From Bdellovibrionales bacterium (GTDB lineage: Bacteria; Bdellovibrionota; Bdellovibrionia; Bdellovibrionales; Bdellovibrionaceae), in the NCBI GenBank assembly GCA_005793345.1, contig SXSU01000066.1:22294-86293 (forward strand): DNA of 64,000 nucleotides, given 5' to 3'. The notes beneath the pieces are model-generated. The model had not been told where the DNA came from, did not search any database, and was given only the letters and a program-made list of their open reading frames with translations. Both the position numbers and the translations under genes were made by a program. Below, one piece after another: positions 33,838 to 43,348 of this stretch. Positions within the stretch are counted from its first letter, which is position 1. Each line of letters starts with the position of its first letter.

Positions 33838-34829
33838 TTTAATTCTCCAAGAAATTTTTCAAGATTTTTAATTTCTTCCAATGAGTTTACATTATGAACA
33901 CTGACATCAGGGTTAATTTTTTTAATTAATCCTGATAAGACCTTACCCGCTCCTACTTCAACAAATTGTGTGATATTCATCGAGATAATCTTTTGAATAC
34001 AATCTGTCCACAATACAGCTCCTGAAACTTGAGCAACTAGATTTTGCCGTAATTGTGCAGCTTCAGTTATTGGCTGTGCATTTATGTTTTGAACGATAGG
34101 ATATATTGAACTCTCAAAATGAATTGATTTTAAAACTGCTTGCATAACATCTTCTGCTGGTTTCATTAATGAGCAATGAAAGGGGGCAGATACATTTAAT
34201 GGAATCATTTTTATTTTTTTAATACTTTCACCGAATGAACTCTTGGGCATAAGTTCAAGCAAATCGGCATTCTGTGAATTTTCCTTTAACCAATTTATAA
34301 CTTTCAAATGACCACTAATAACAATTTGCCCCGGAGCATTGTAATTTGCCGGTTCAACAATACCCAATTTAGAATTTTTGACCGCCCAATCGCACAAAAA
34401 TTGAACTTGTTGTGGTTCTAATCCTAAAATTGCAGCCATTCCCCCTTCTCCAACTGGAACAGCTTTTTGCATTGATTCACCACGCACTCTTACCGCCATC
34501 ACAGCTTTTGAAAATGGAATTACTCCTGCAATTACACAAGCTGCATACTCACCAATTGAGTGACCCGCAGATGATGTTATTAGATTTGTATTGAATAGTT
34601 GATTTAAAACTCTGCCTGTTGCAACAGAGGTCGTAAGTAATGCAGGCTGAGTATTTTGTGTTAATCCTAGTTCAGACTCTGGTCCTTCAAAACATAGTTT
34701 TTTAAGATTAAGATTTAACTCATCACTAGCTTCTTCAAAAGTTTCTTTAGCCACTTTAAAATTTTCGTATAAAAAGTGACCCATACCTGGAAACTGACTA
34801 CCCTGCCCCGGATAAATAAAGGACAACAT
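33834..34829 (-). CDS. fabD: Malonyl-CoA:ACP transacylase (FabD)
   Basis: 331 residues from ATG 34829 (AGAGG upstream; a GTG two codons earlier is less likely). IYPGQGSQFPGMG at the N-terminus, catalytic Ser91 in GHSIGEYAA, Arg in RVRGESMQ, active-site His in PFHCSLM, and QLRQNLVAQV near the end. Loads malonyl groups onto ACP. Stop overlaps fabG start; fabH is 17 bases upstream. Confidence 0.95.
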   Translation of the reverse strand: MLSFIYPGQGSQFPGMGHFLYENFKVAKETFEEASDELNLNLKKLCFEGPESELGLTQNTQPALLTTSVATGRVLNQLFNTNLITSSAGHSIGEYAACVIAGVIPFSKAVMAVRVRGESMQKAVPVGEGGMAAILGLEPQQVQFLCDWAVKNSKLGIVEPANYNAPGQIVISGHLKVINWLKENSQNADLLELMPKSSFGESIKKIKMIPLNVSAPFHCSLMKPAEDVMQAVLKSIHFESSIYPIVQNINAQPITEAAQLRQNLVAQVSGAVLWTDCIQKIISMNITQFVEVGAGKVLSGLIKKINPDVSVHNVNSLEEIKNLEKFLGELK

Positions 34830-34846
34830 AAGCACCTCTCAAATAG

Positions 34847-35842
34847 TTAATAACGAATTAATGCGCTTCCACTTGTTAGCCCTGCTCCAAAAGCTGCAAG
34901 TAATAATAACTGGCCTTTTTTAATTTTTCCTTCTTGAACAGCCATATCAAATGCAACTGGTATAGATGCAGCTGATGTGTTTCCAGTTTCATGCAATGAT
35001 ACAATTACTTTATCTTGAGGGATTTCAAAATACTCAGCCACACTATTTAAAATTCTTATATTTGCCTGATGAGGCACAACCCAATCAACTTGCTGACTTG
35101 TAAAACCATTGTGTTCTAATGCTTCCTTACAGCAAACTGTTAAAGTACGAACCGCATGCCTAAAGATTTCCCGACCCTTCATTTGCACATAATGTAAATT
35201 TTTATCTAAAACATCTTTAGAAAATGGAATTTTTGAGCCTCCTGCAGGCAATACAAAAAGATCACCATATTCACCATCTGCATGTAAATGAGTGCTAAAT
35301 ATTCCATGCTCATCGCTTAAATCAGTACGTGATAAAATAAATGCACCAGCAGCATCTCCAAAAAGTATACAAGTTTCTCTGTCTTTATAGTTTACATAAC
35401 GATTTAAAATTTCTGCACCAATAACTAAAATATTTTTAAACATTCCTGTCTTAATAAACTGATCTGCAACAGACATGGCATAAATAAAACCAGAGCAAGC
35501 TGCAGCAATATCAAAACCAGGAATGCCAGATAACCCTAATTTATTTTGAAGCACACAAGCTGTTGAAGGCATAACCTGATCTCCAGACGAGGTTGCAACA
35601 ATAATCATACTTATATCTTCTGGTTTCATTTTAGCATCAGACAAAGCCTTCAAGGTGGCTTTATAGCAAAGATCACTTGTATATTCTCCTTCAGCAGCTA
35701 TGTGACGTCTTTTAATTCCTGTTCGTTCCGTTATCCATTCATCAGATGTTTCAACTATTTTTTCGAGGTCAGCATTGGATAAAATTTTCTCTGGAAGATA
35801 GGAACCAACACCAGCAATTTTAGATTTATAATTTTTAGACAC
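34847..35842 (-). CDS. fabH: 3-oxoacyl-ACP synthase III (FabH)
   Basis: 331 residues. Catalytic Cys116 in DIAAACSGFIYAM, His in WVVPHQANIRI and Asn in HETGNTSAASIP; EWITERTGIKRR for the CoA-binding site. It starts the cycle by condensing acetyl-CoA with malonyl-ACP. The usual upstream neighbour plsX is absent; rpmF lies directly upstream behind a terminator. Confidence 0.95.
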   Translation of the reverse strand: MSKNYKSKIAGVGSYLPEKILSNADLEKIVETSDEWITERTGIKRRHIAAEGEYTSDLCYKATLKALSDAKMKPEDISMIIVATSSGDQVMPSTACVLQNKLGLSGIPGFDIAAACSGFIYAMSVADQFIKTGMFKNILVIGAEILNRYVNYKDRETCILFGDAAGAFILSRTDLSDEHGIFSTHLHADGEYGDLFVLPAGGSKIPFSKDVLDKNLHYVQMKGREIFRHAVRTLTVCCKEALEHNGFTSQQVDWVVPHQANIRILNSVAEYFEIPQDKVIVSLHETGNTSAASIPVAFDMAVQEGKIKKGQLLLLAAFGAGLTSGSALIRY

Positions 35843-35864
35843 TCAGAAACTCCTTAATTTGAGC

Positions 35865-35902
35865 AAAAAAAAACTCATACTTAAATCCAGCATGAGTTTT
35901 TT
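35865..35902. terminator. Terminator-like hairpin between rpmF and fabH
   Basis: An A run, then AAACTCAT (about 35871-35878), a loop, and ATGAGTTTTTT (35892-35902). The stem ACTCAT/ATGAGT is flanked by A and T runs on both sides, so it can act in either direction. On the minus strand it would end or attenuate rpmF transcripts before fabH. Confidence 0.65.
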
Positions 35903-35958
35903 AGAAAATCATTATATTTTTTTATAAAACAGAATATAATTTCTGCTTCATTAAGAAA

Positions 35959-36153
35959 TTATTCTTTTGATTTGGCAGCAGAAATTTGCTTTCCGTTATA
36001 ATAGTATGCGCCATCAGCGGCTTTAAAAGCTCTGTGTGGTCTATGAAACTCACCAGTTTTTTTATCAACTGCAACAGCAACTGCATCTATAGCATCATGA
36101 GATCTACGCATATCTCTTCTTGAACGAGAAGTTTTCTTCTTGGGTGTTGGCAT
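35959..36153 (-). CDS. rpmF: 50S ribosomal protein L32
   Basis: 64 residues. MPTPKKKTSRSRRDMRRSHD is the typical L32 N-terminus, and HRPHRAF with YYNGKQI the rest. No cysteines, so it is the non-zinc form. A ribosome site GAGGTG precedes the ATG. It follows the DUF177 gene on the same strand, as in most bacteria, but the gap is enlarged to 361 bases by a dispersed repeat. Confidence 0.96.
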   Translation of the reverse strand: MPTPKKKTSRSRRDMRRSHDAIDAVAVAVDKKTGEFHRPHRAFKAADGAYYYNGKQISAAKSKE

Positions 36154-36358
36154 ATTTCACCTCTAAATTGAAATAATTAAAATTAAGTCTTAACTAAATT
36201 TATCTAAATAAAATATTTAAATTAAAAAAAGTTATAATAAAACGCATAACTTATATAACTAATAAATAAAATCAAGCAAAATTTAATTTTTTTAGCAAAA
36301 TTTTGATTTTTTTGCATCTAATAAACACAAGCAGTACCATATCTAACTTAAAAAGTCA

Positions 36359-36506
36359 GTTATTATGAAAATACAAATTTTAGTTTGGATTTTCATAATA
36401 CGGGGTGATTGAAAATCGCCCCCAACAAACAGGAAAATAACGGCGCATGATTTTGTCTCGCATATAATTGCGAAGCTATCAGACATAATCATGAGCAATT
36501 ATTAGT
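36359..36506. repeat. Dispersed repeat, copy 4, full-length reference copy
   Basis: Three potential hairpins in tandem: 36361-36372 with 36389-36400 (TATTATGAAAAT / ATTTTCATAATA); GGGGTGATTGAAAATCGCCCC at 36402-36422; and the right-hand palindrome from about 36443 to 36506 with core ATTGCGAAGCTAT. Between the second and third lies AACAAACAGGAAAATAACGG. It fills most of the 361-base gap between DUF177 and rpmF; the remaining AT-rich 36154-36358 shows nothing definite. Confidence 0.85.
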
Positions 36507-36514
36507 GTTTCCAG

Positions 36515-37075
36515 TTATTGAGGTTTAAAATTTTTAAGAATATCAAATGGGCTCTTTTTTATATTTTCACCCATATCTTCTTCATAACCAAACTTTGTAT
36601 TATTAATATCTACTCCACAAACATTACAATTTCCTTTATCATCAACCTCAGCAACTGGGCAGATAGGAACCAATAATGTAAAAGCTTCTCTAACAAAATC
36701 ACCAACATCAAATTCATCTTTAATAAACTCGGTTACGTTAACATTTTTATTTTCAAGGTGATCGTTATCTGAAATATGATTAGGTTTAGAATACTTTGAA
36801 TTTCTTTCAAGTTTCAATTTAGGCATTAAAATTTCGTTGAATTCAGCATTCAATCCAAGTCGAATATCAATCCCGCAACGAGAACACATCTCTGGAAGTT
36901 CAGCTGTCCCCTTACCTTTTAACTCAAAACCTTGACCAAGTGGCCGTAAATAGAAATCAACTTTATAGTTTGAATCTTCTAGCAATTCTTGTAAGGACTC
37001 ATTTAGCTCACCTGTTTCTCGACTAAATGAATACGATAGCCCCTCGTCAGGAATCTCATTGAGATTAATAATCAT
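36515..37075 (-). CDS. DUF177 (YceD-like) protein
   Basis: 186 residues. The family core is visible: FYLRPLGQGFELKGKGTAEL, then PEMCSRCGIDIRL, later FDVGDFVREAFTLLVPICPV and CNVCGVDI. The four cysteines (CSRC and CNVC) could bind zinc. DUF177 proteins, paired with rpmF throughout bacteria, are linked to 23S rRNA accumulation and ribosome synthesis. Conserved pairing is kept here although the repeat at 36359 separates the two genes. Confidence 0.88.
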   Translation of the reverse strand: MIINLNEIPDEGLSYSFSRETGELNESLQELLEDSNYKVDFYLRPLGQGFELKGKGTAELPEMCSRCGIDIRLGLNAEFNEILMPKLKLERNSKYSKPNHISDNDHLENKNVNVTEFIKDEFDVGDFVREAFTLLVPICPVAEVDDKGNCNVCGVDINNTKFGYEEDMGENIKKSPFDILKNFKPQ

Positions 37076-37151
37076 TAAACACCTCTTTAAAGAAGTGAAG
37101 AATTAACCGAAACTAATAAAAATGTCTATATAAAATTAAGATATAATATCG

Positions 37152-38471
37152 TTAGTTTTCTAAAATTTGCGATGACAGATTTGTAGACTTTGAATTATTA
37201 TTTTTCTTTTTCTCATCTTTAAAAGCTGATGTAATAATTGTTGCTTGCTTTTCAAAATAAGTTTTTATAAGTTTTTGTGCCACAAAAGATGGCTTAACAG
37301 TCCAAAACTCTTTATTAACCACAACAGTAGCAACTGCAATCATTCTTGTTCCAAGCTTTCCATATCCTACAAACCACTCTGTTTTTCCTTTTGGGTTTTG
37401 TCCTGTTATTGATCCTGTTTTACCACCCATTTCTAAGACTGCAAAAGTTTTCTTTTTAGTCAACTCTTTGAAAGATTTTCTCGATGTCCCAGATTCAACA
37501 GTATCATTCATCATGCTTCTTAATTTGTGAGCCGTTTCTGAGGATATAACTTTTAATCCTGGAACAATTTTACTTTTATACAATGAAGAACCATCCTCTT
37601 TAAAAACACCCTCTACCAAATAAGGTATTGGCATAAGTCCATCGTTAGCTATAGCGGCCGCTAACATTGCTGCGTGAACAGGACTTAACATTGTTTCTGT
37701 ATTAAAACCCGATGCAATTTCAGCGATATAATACTCATCTGCAGTAGTTAATTGAACTTTACTTTGTTCAATATTGAAATCTGTTTTAATTTTTCGATTA
37801 AAATAAAACTTTTCAGCATATTCAACTAGGTCTTTTGGCTGCATAAACTTAAGCGCCATTTTTCCAAAAAAAATATTTATTGATTTTGCAAAAGCCTCTC
37901 GAAAAGACATCCACCTTGCATTTTTATTATTTTCATTAAAAAGATTTTTTTTATAAAGTGTATAATTTGCACCTGTTAAACCCAACTCCATTTCGGGTGA
38001 CAAACTATATTTATCAATTGCAGCTGCTGCTGTAACTATTTTAAAAATTGATGCCGCTGGAAAGGTTGCCTTTATAGCTCGATTAATTTCAGAGGGCTTT
38101 GATCCTTCGAAACTTGTCATTGCTAAAATTTGGCCTGTTGCTGCATCTAGCACAACTGCAGAAGAGTAATCTGGAGCATAACTTTTAAATAATTTTTCAA
38201 CTTCTGACTGAAGTTGATTATCAAAAGTATAAAGCATACGAACTTTTTCCATTTTATTATCCCAGTTCAAAACATGTTGAGAAGGAAAATAATTTTTTTC
38301 TAAAAATGGGTTAATTTCTTGTGAGATAATTCTTCGACTCTCAACATCCTCTGATTCATTATTTTGTGAGGTTATATCAATTATAAATTGCGGCGTATAG
38401 TCTGCATTTATACCTGCTATAAATAAAACAAATAATACTAATAAAATAAAATTTCTCTGCAGTTTCTTCAT
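37152..38471 (-). CDS. Penicillin-binding transpeptidase
   Basis: 439 residues. An N-terminal membrane anchor (NFILLVLFVLFIAGI, residues 7-21), a short region, then a penicillin-binding domain from about residue 100. Active-site motifs: SxxK at Ser141-Lys144 (PAASIFKIVTA), SxN at 197-199 (KSINIFFGK) and KTG at 351-353 (EMGGKTGSITG). The GYGKLGTRMIAVATVVV strand follows. It is shorter than division PBPs and lacks a glycosyltransferase domain, so it is a class B-type or L,D-independent D,D-transpeptidase. It is upstream of the DUF177 gene by 76 bases. Confidence 0.88.
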   Translation of the reverse strand: MKKLQRNFILLVLFVLFIAGINADYTPQFIIDITSQNNESEDVESRRIISQEINPFLEKNYFPSQHVLNWDNKMEKVRMLYTFDNQLQSEVEKLFKSYAPDYSSAVVLDAATGQILAMTSFEGSKPSEINRAIKATFPAASIFKIVTAAAAIDKYSLSPEMELGLTGANYTLYKKNLFNENNKNARWMSFREAFAKSINIFFGKMALKFMQPKDLVEYAEKFYFNRKIKTDFNIEQSKVQLTTADEYYIAEIASGFNTETMLSPVHAAMLAAAIANDGLMPIPYLVEGVFKEDGSSLYKSKIVPGLKVISSETAHKLRSMMNDTVESGTSRKSFKELTKKKTFAVLEMGGKTGSITGQNPKGKTEWFVGYGKLGTRMIAVATVVVNKEFWTVKPSFVAQKLIKTYFEKQATIITSAFKDEKKKNNNSKSTNLSSQILEN

Positions 38472-38765
38472 TATTTAATTATATCCAAACTTTAAAATTC
38501 AAACAGAACTTTTTAAAAAAGTTATAAATTTAGATTGATTAGCGTCTCAAGTTGATACATCAAATTATTTGCAATCAACTGTCAACCATTTCTGTAAATA
38601 CGAAATTCAACAAGCTAAAATATTTTAAAACTTATTGATTATTTTTATTTTCAATGAGTAACTGTCAAAAGGGGAAACAAAATACAATCATTCGAATATT
38701 ATATCAATAAGAATAGACACCTGAAAAAATTCTTGTGTTTATTCTATCCAGAGGGGGGATCATTG

Positions 38766-40049
38766 ATGTTATCTCAATTTATTTTAAAGAAAATTAAAAC
38801 AAAAAAGAAAAGTTTTAAAGGATTAAGCACTATCGTTCTTTTTGCTTCAGTCTTAACTTTGAGCCAATCTCATAGTAATTTTTCAAATGAACAATCTCAA
38901 CATTGGATGAAAATCCGTGCAACAGATAAATTTGAAAGAAGTGTGATTGCAAATATTGGTGTAGCAATTGAAGGGCAAGCCGAAGATTATGTTATTGCGT
39001 ATGGTAATGATTATGAACTTCAAAAAGTAAAGGCATTGGGTTGGTTAGTTGCGAGTTCGCCAATGATCAACGCACAAGATTTTCCTTCAAAAGATGGTGA
39101 ATTTCATAATTACACTGAGTTAACAAATGTTCTTCAAGAACTCACAGTAAAAAATGCAGATATTATGGCAATGGATTCAATTGGAAAAAGTCTTGAAGGA
39201 CGTGATATATGGCATATTAGAATTTCTACTGATCTCGGTAAAAGTCATGAAAAACCAGCCGTGGTTTTTATGGGCGGCCATCATGCAAGAGAACATTTAT
39301 CAATTGATGTACCTCTTAGAATTGCACAAAATTTGATACATGAATTTCGAAGTAATAATCCAAGGGTAGTTGCAATGTTGCAAGGACGTGAAATTCATTT
39401 TATTCCTTGCGTGAATCCTGATGGTGCTGAATTTGATATTGCCAATGCGAATTATAAAATGTGGAGAAAAAATAGAGCTGCAAATGGAGATGGGACTTAC
39501 GGTGTAGATTTAAATCGAAACTATGGATTTAAATGGGGAACAGGTGGCTCTAGTAAAAAAACAAACAGTGACACTTATATGGGACCTCAACCCTTTAGTG
39601 AGCCGGAGACTAGAGCTATCCGTGATTTTTTATTGAAGCAACAAAATATTAATATTCTACTTTCTTATCATACTTATTCAGAATTAATTTTATATCCATG
39701 GGGACATTCATATGATCCTATTTCTGATTCTCGTGGAAAACAAGTTCACGAAATCATGGCTCAAAAAATGGCGACTTGGAATGGCTACACTCCTCAACAA
39801 GCTTCAAGTTTATATATCGCAAGTGGTGACACAATGGATTGGGCTTACGGCAGCGAAAAAATTATTTCATTTACTTTTGAATTAGATCCAAAAGATGGAA
39901 TGGGTGGATGGGGTTTTTATCCAGGAGCAAAAGTAATTCCAGAAGTTGTTCGCAAAAATACAGAACCAGCAATGTATTTAATTGAGCATGCAGATAATCC
40001 TTATCGAGTTATTAATGAAAAAAATGGAGCCAGTGAATCTAAGTTTTAG
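38766..40049 (+). CDS. Secreted M14 zinc carboxypeptidase
   Basis: 427 residues from ATG 38766, with GGGGGG upstream; the longer frame from 38733 is unlikely. Signal sequence with core TIVLFASVLTLSQS. M14 motifs: zinc ligands His173 and Glu176 in GGHHAREHLS, His302 in LLSYHTYSELI; substrate Asn250 and Arg251 in VDLNRNYGF; general base Glu372 in FTFELDP. Also WRKNRA before the Asn-Arg pair. It trims peptide C-termini outside the cytoplasm. A double terminator follows. The 294-base gap 38472-38765 separates it from the divergent PBP gene and probably holds both promoters. Confidence 0.92.
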   Translation: MLSQFILKKIKTKKKSFKGLSTIVLFASVLTLSQSHSNFSNEQSQHWMKIRATDKFERSVIANIGVAIEGQAEDYVIAYGNDYELQKVKALGWLVASSPMINAQDFPSKDGEFHNYTELTNVLQELTVKNADIMAMDSIGKSLEGRDIWHIRISTDLGKSHEKPAVVFMGGHHAREHLSIDVPLRIAQNLIHEFRSNNPRVVAMLQGREIHFIPCVNPDGAEFDIANANYKMWRKNRAANGDGTYGVDLNRNYGFKWGTGGSSKKTNSDTYMGPQPFSEPETRAIRDFLLKQQNINILLSYHTYSELILYPWGHSYDPISDSRGKQVHEIMAQKMATWNGYTPQQASSLYIASGDTMDWAYGSEKIISFTFELDPKDGMGGWGFYPGAKVIPEVVRKNTEPAMYLIEHADNPYRVINEKNGASESKF

Positions 40050-40070
40050 TATCCAAACAAAAATAATTTA

Positions 40071-40106
40071 AAAAGGCGATGAATTAAAATTCATCGCCTT
40101 TTTTAT
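40071..40106. terminator. Strong terminator after the M14 peptidase gene
   Basis: AAAAGGCGATGAATT then AAAATTCATCGCCTTTTTT: a perfect stem AAAGGCGATGAATT/AATTCATCGCCTTT followed by T6 on the + strand. Placed 22 bases after the stop. The A run on the left makes it work from the other side as well. Confidence 0.85.
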
Positions 40107-40130
40107 AAGTTTTTTGTTAAGACTAAAAGG

Positions 40131-40160
40131 AAAAGGGGTGAAATACATTCACCCCTTTTA
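40131..40160. terminator. Terminator for the large lipoprotein gene
   Basis: AAAAGGGGTGAA ATACA TTCACCCCTTTT is a perfect 12-base stem three bases beyond the stop of the minus-strand lipoprotein gene. On that strand it is followed by CCTTTTAGTC. With the hairpin at 40071 it separates two convergent genes. Confidence 0.82.
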
Positions 40161-40162
40161 AA

Positions 40163-42721
40163 TTATTGTTTTGTAAAATCCATAAATACAGGTGGTATTG
40201 TCATCACCTCTGAACTTGAACCTTCACATACTTTTGACTCCACTCTTCCTAATGCCATTCTAACTTTTTGCCCCGAAGCAACTGCATTTGTTAGAGCTGA
40301 TTCAGTTTTTATTGTCATCATTTCAGAGCGAGTACATTGTTTTGATTTATTAGATCCTGGATCAAAAAAGTTTTCATATCTTTCTTCTTTATTAAAGAAT
40401 TGAAACTTATCACCACCAAGAGCTTCGACTTTCATTCGTCCAAAACGAGCCACAGGTTCTGCTTTATCACAACCACCATTAGCTGCGGTCGCACTTGAGC
40501 AAATTACTTTTCCTTCACAAAAGCCATCTTCTGAACATACTTGTGTAAATTGAAATTTTGGTAAACATGAGTTCAATCTCAAGTTGTCAATAATATCTGG
40601 AACATTATTGTTATTAGCATCGCTATACTCTGAAGTTAAATCAGGTCCCTGACCAACTCCTCCTACATCTTTATAGACATGAGATGAAATTCCGATCATT
40701 GCACAAGATAAAAGTGAGCCAAGTGAATCCGGATCAAAAACAGATTTCATCGCTAAATCAACTTTAGCCCAAGTCGTAGCAGCATTAGATGGATTTTTTA
40801 TTTCAGAACATGCAAGCTCTCCACCATTTCCAGTTGCAGGATCACGGTAGAAAAAGCTTGTTTGATTACCACTATCTGAACTTGCCACTAATCTGTAAAT
40901 TGCATCAAGCTTCATCCCTTTTCGTTGTTCTTGATTACCACCGTTCATTCTGCTTTGAGCTTCTTGAGCTATGCGAGTATTATCAAAATCAATCGGATAA
41001 GTCATAATTTCAGTACTTGGTGCATTGAGATCATCAACATTTGTGTCTAAATCGTTACCATCAATTCCCACCTGACAAACTTTTGCATTGGCAGGTTGAA
41101 AATTAGATGAGCCAGTATCAACAAATATAAAAATATTTTTATATTTTAATGAACCAATAATTAGACTTCCATCAGTAGCTTCATACAATAATCTTTTTTC
41201 AGACATTTTACATTTGTCTTTAAAAATTTCACCATTTGGACCATATCGAGTAATATATTCACCAACAGCAACAACAGTCTCGTATTGTGGACCAGTTGAA
41301 GATTGTGACCAATTTGGTTGTTGTACACAACCTCCAACATCTACTCTGTAATCATCTATATTAGCTGAAGTTACTCCTGCAATTTCTGAAATGGCCATTT
41401 GATTTGCATTTGAATCCCAACCAAAAAAACCATATTTAACTGCAGCTCCGGAACTGACTATACTTGAAGAGAAATTAACTGCTCCAAGAATTGGATCTGT
41501 ACCATTATACTGAGCCCATAATTTTTTAAATTTATATCTATGGAGCGCTCCAAATGCATCACCGAAACCATCAAAACACTTTTCTGGGCTAACTAATCCT
41601 GTGTTGTTTTGACAAGCGGCTACTTGCTCAGGTGTGTTGTTCCAAAAATTATGATCAAGATTTACAGCAAATTTACAACTTGCTACAAAATTTGATGATG
41701 ACCCACTACCCTCTTGTAAAAATGGAAAGTAATTTGTAATCATAGAATCAACTGAAGATTGAATTGCTGTTTTTAATGTTGCTTGATCTGCTCCTGATAA
41801 ATCAAAATTGATTGCTGGTTTGCCATTAGCTCCATCATCAAGCTTCCAAGAAAATCCACTTTCAATTTCACCACAAGCTAACCTTCCTACTGAACTATCC
41901 CAAGCACTTAAATAGGGTGTGTTGTTACTATCCGTATTAAATACCAATTGGATATTTGACCCCCCGGACATTTTCTCACCAATCATATTATAACCAGCCT
42001 CAGAAGTTCCACCTGCACATGCTGTAAAATCAGGTCCATTGGGTCCACTTTGGCCTCCAAATAAACATGGTACCATTTTGAAGAATCCTAATTGATCAAT
42101 ACTGTACTTCGAAGACACCTCAGAATAAGGTGCAGAAGTCATTGAATATATTCCATCGATATTTGATAATTTTGTTGAATCAATTGCAATTTGATTAACT
42201 TGCGATTGAGTTACAGTTGCCGCAGCAGAAGCAACACCAGCATCTAAATCCAACACAATACTTGCTGATAAATTACCTGCAATTGTAACAGAAGTTTGTT
42301 CATCACCACTATTGATATTAAAAGTTATTGGATAATTTGCAAAAGTTGTCGTGTTAAATACAAAACAACCAAATGGCACACTTGAAAAACCAGAACATGA
42401 CATTGAAAATGCACCCGTAGTTTCATTCACATCACCACCACAGGCCTTTGGAACATCTTCAAAAGTGGCACAAGCAACTTTATACCCACTCACGGAAAAA
42501 GAAGATATACTCGAATAGAGTTTATTATTACTTGATATCTTAGCACTTGTTAATTTTGCACTAGTTTGCCCTGATGAACTTGAATCTCCTGACAAACTTA
42601 AACTACCTGCTATTGTAAGAGCAGATGTTTCTGCTGAGCTTCCAGAACTCCCTTTTTTACTACAACTCACTACTGAAGCTAATAAAACAGTAAACGTAAG
42701 CAATACTTTATTGGCCTTCAT
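40163..42721 (-). CDS. Very large lipoprotein of unknown function
   Basis: 852 residues. Signal peptide with lipobox (VLLASVVSC, lipidated Cys20), then a Ser/Gly/Thr-rich linker to about residue 70. The mature part has many cysteines in pairs (about 26, for example CATFEDVPKACGG, CEIKNP-like pairs, CSEDGFCEGKVICSS), suggesting multiple disulfides, and Asp/Asn-rich loops such as SDANNNNVPDIIDN that resemble calcium-binding thrombospondin type 3 loops. ATG with AGGAGG at 42729 region. No domain recognised. Upstream 42722-43011 (290 bases) holds its promoter region and nothing else that I can identify. Confidence 0.7.
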   Translation of the reverse strand: MKANKVLLTFTVLLASVVSCSKKGSSGSSAETSALTIAGSLSLSGDSSSSGQTSAKLTSAKISSNNKLYSSISSFSVSGYKVACATFEDVPKACGGDVNETTGAFSMSCSGFSSVPFGCFVFNTTTFANYPITFNINSGDEQTSVTIAGNLSASIVLDLDAGVASAAATVTQSQVNQIAIDSTKLSNIDGIYSMTSAPYSEVSSKYSIDQLGFFKMVPCLFGGQSGPNGPDFTACAGGTSEAGYNMIGEKMSGGSNIQLVFNTDSNNTPYLSAWDSSVGRLACGEIESGFSWKLDDGANGKPAINFDLSGADQATLKTAIQSSVDSMITNYFPFLQEGSGSSSNFVASCKFAVNLDHNFWNNTPEQVAACQNNTGLVSPEKCFDGFGDAFGALHRYKFKKLWAQYNGTDPILGAVNFSSSIVSSGAAVKYGFFGWDSNANQMAISEIAGVTSANIDDYRVDVGGCVQQPNWSQSSTGPQYETVVAVGEYITRYGPNGEIFKDKCKMSEKRLLYEATDGSLIIGSLKYKNIFIFVDTGSSNFQPANAKVCQVGIDGNDLDTNVDDLNAPSTEIMTYPIDFDNTRIAQEAQSRMNGGNQEQRKGMKLDAIYRLVASSDSGNQTSFFYRDPATGNGGELACSEIKNPSNAATTWAKVDLAMKSVFDPDSLGSLLSCAMIGISSHVYKDVGGVGQGPDLTSEYSDANNNNVPDIIDNLRLNSCLPKFQFTQVCSEDGFCEGKVICSSATAANGGCDKAEPVARFGRMKVEALGGDKFQFFNKEERYENFFDPGSNKSKQCTRSEMMTIKTESALTNAVASGQKVRMALGRVESKVCEGSSSEVMTIPPVFMDFTKQ

Positions 42722-43011
42722 TTCTTTCCTCCTTAAAAGTCTTTTTAGACTTCCTTGTTTTTTGTTTTCGAATCTTTGTTATTTGCTTGAACAAATTAAC
42801 TCGACCAAGGTACTGTTCGGAACTTCATCAAAAAACTTTAGAATAATTTTTAAATTTTAAAAAAATATTTTTATATATTGTGACTCAAATTAGTTGTTGT
42901 ATTTATTCCACGATCACAGATTAACCTGAGTTTATATGTGTTTGCCGAGATGAAATTGCAACAATAATAAAAAAGCAACATCATGTCTCAAGGTGATATC
43001 AAATTATAGAG

Positions 43012-43329
43012 TTATTTTTGTTTTAACCATAACTCCATCAATACTTTAATTTGTGTTTGATAAGGGATTTTGTGCGATTCACATTTTATTCTAAACAACC
43101 TTAATAATCCTTCAGGAATTTTTAAACTAATTAATTTTGATTTAGAAGTGCTTTTAAGAGCGGACATTTTTTGAACTCCATCAATGAAGTTAATTACTTC
43201 TTCAGGAGTAAGTTTAGATTTAAAATTATTAATTATAATATTTTCTTTATTTGTTTTGATTAATTTTTGTTTTTTGGCCTTAGGTTTATTTATGCTTATT
43301 TTTCTTTTTTGCATTTTTTTCTTCCTCAA
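43012..43329 (-). CDS. Ribbon-helix-helix-like putative antitoxin
   Basis: 105 residues. A strongly basic N-terminal tail (MRKKKMQKRKISINKPKAK) precedes a middle with KLTPEEVINFIDGVQKMS and a C-terminal segment SKLISLKIPEGLLRLFRIKC then IPYQTQIKVLMELWLKQ. The last part is the beta-helix-helix arrangement of CopG/BrnA/RHH proteins (ISLKIPEGLLRLF as strand and first helix). It is 19 bases downstream of a nucleotidyltransferase gene on the same strand. As second gene it probably acts as DNA-binding antitoxin and autorepressor; inference from order and fold. Confidence 0.65.
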   Translation of the reverse strand: MRKKKMQKRKISINKPKAKKQKLIKTNKENIIINNFKSKLTPEEVINFIDGVQKMSALKSTSKSKLISLKIPEGLLRLFRIKCESHKIPYQTQIKVLMELWLKQK

Positions 43330-43348
43330 AAAACTAGTATCTATTAAA

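Noticed and set aside
42722..43011. Possible tRNA or small RNA gene in the gap
   Set aside because: No cloverleaf-like arms, TTCGA/GGTTCAAAT-type T arm or terminator could be identified by eye.
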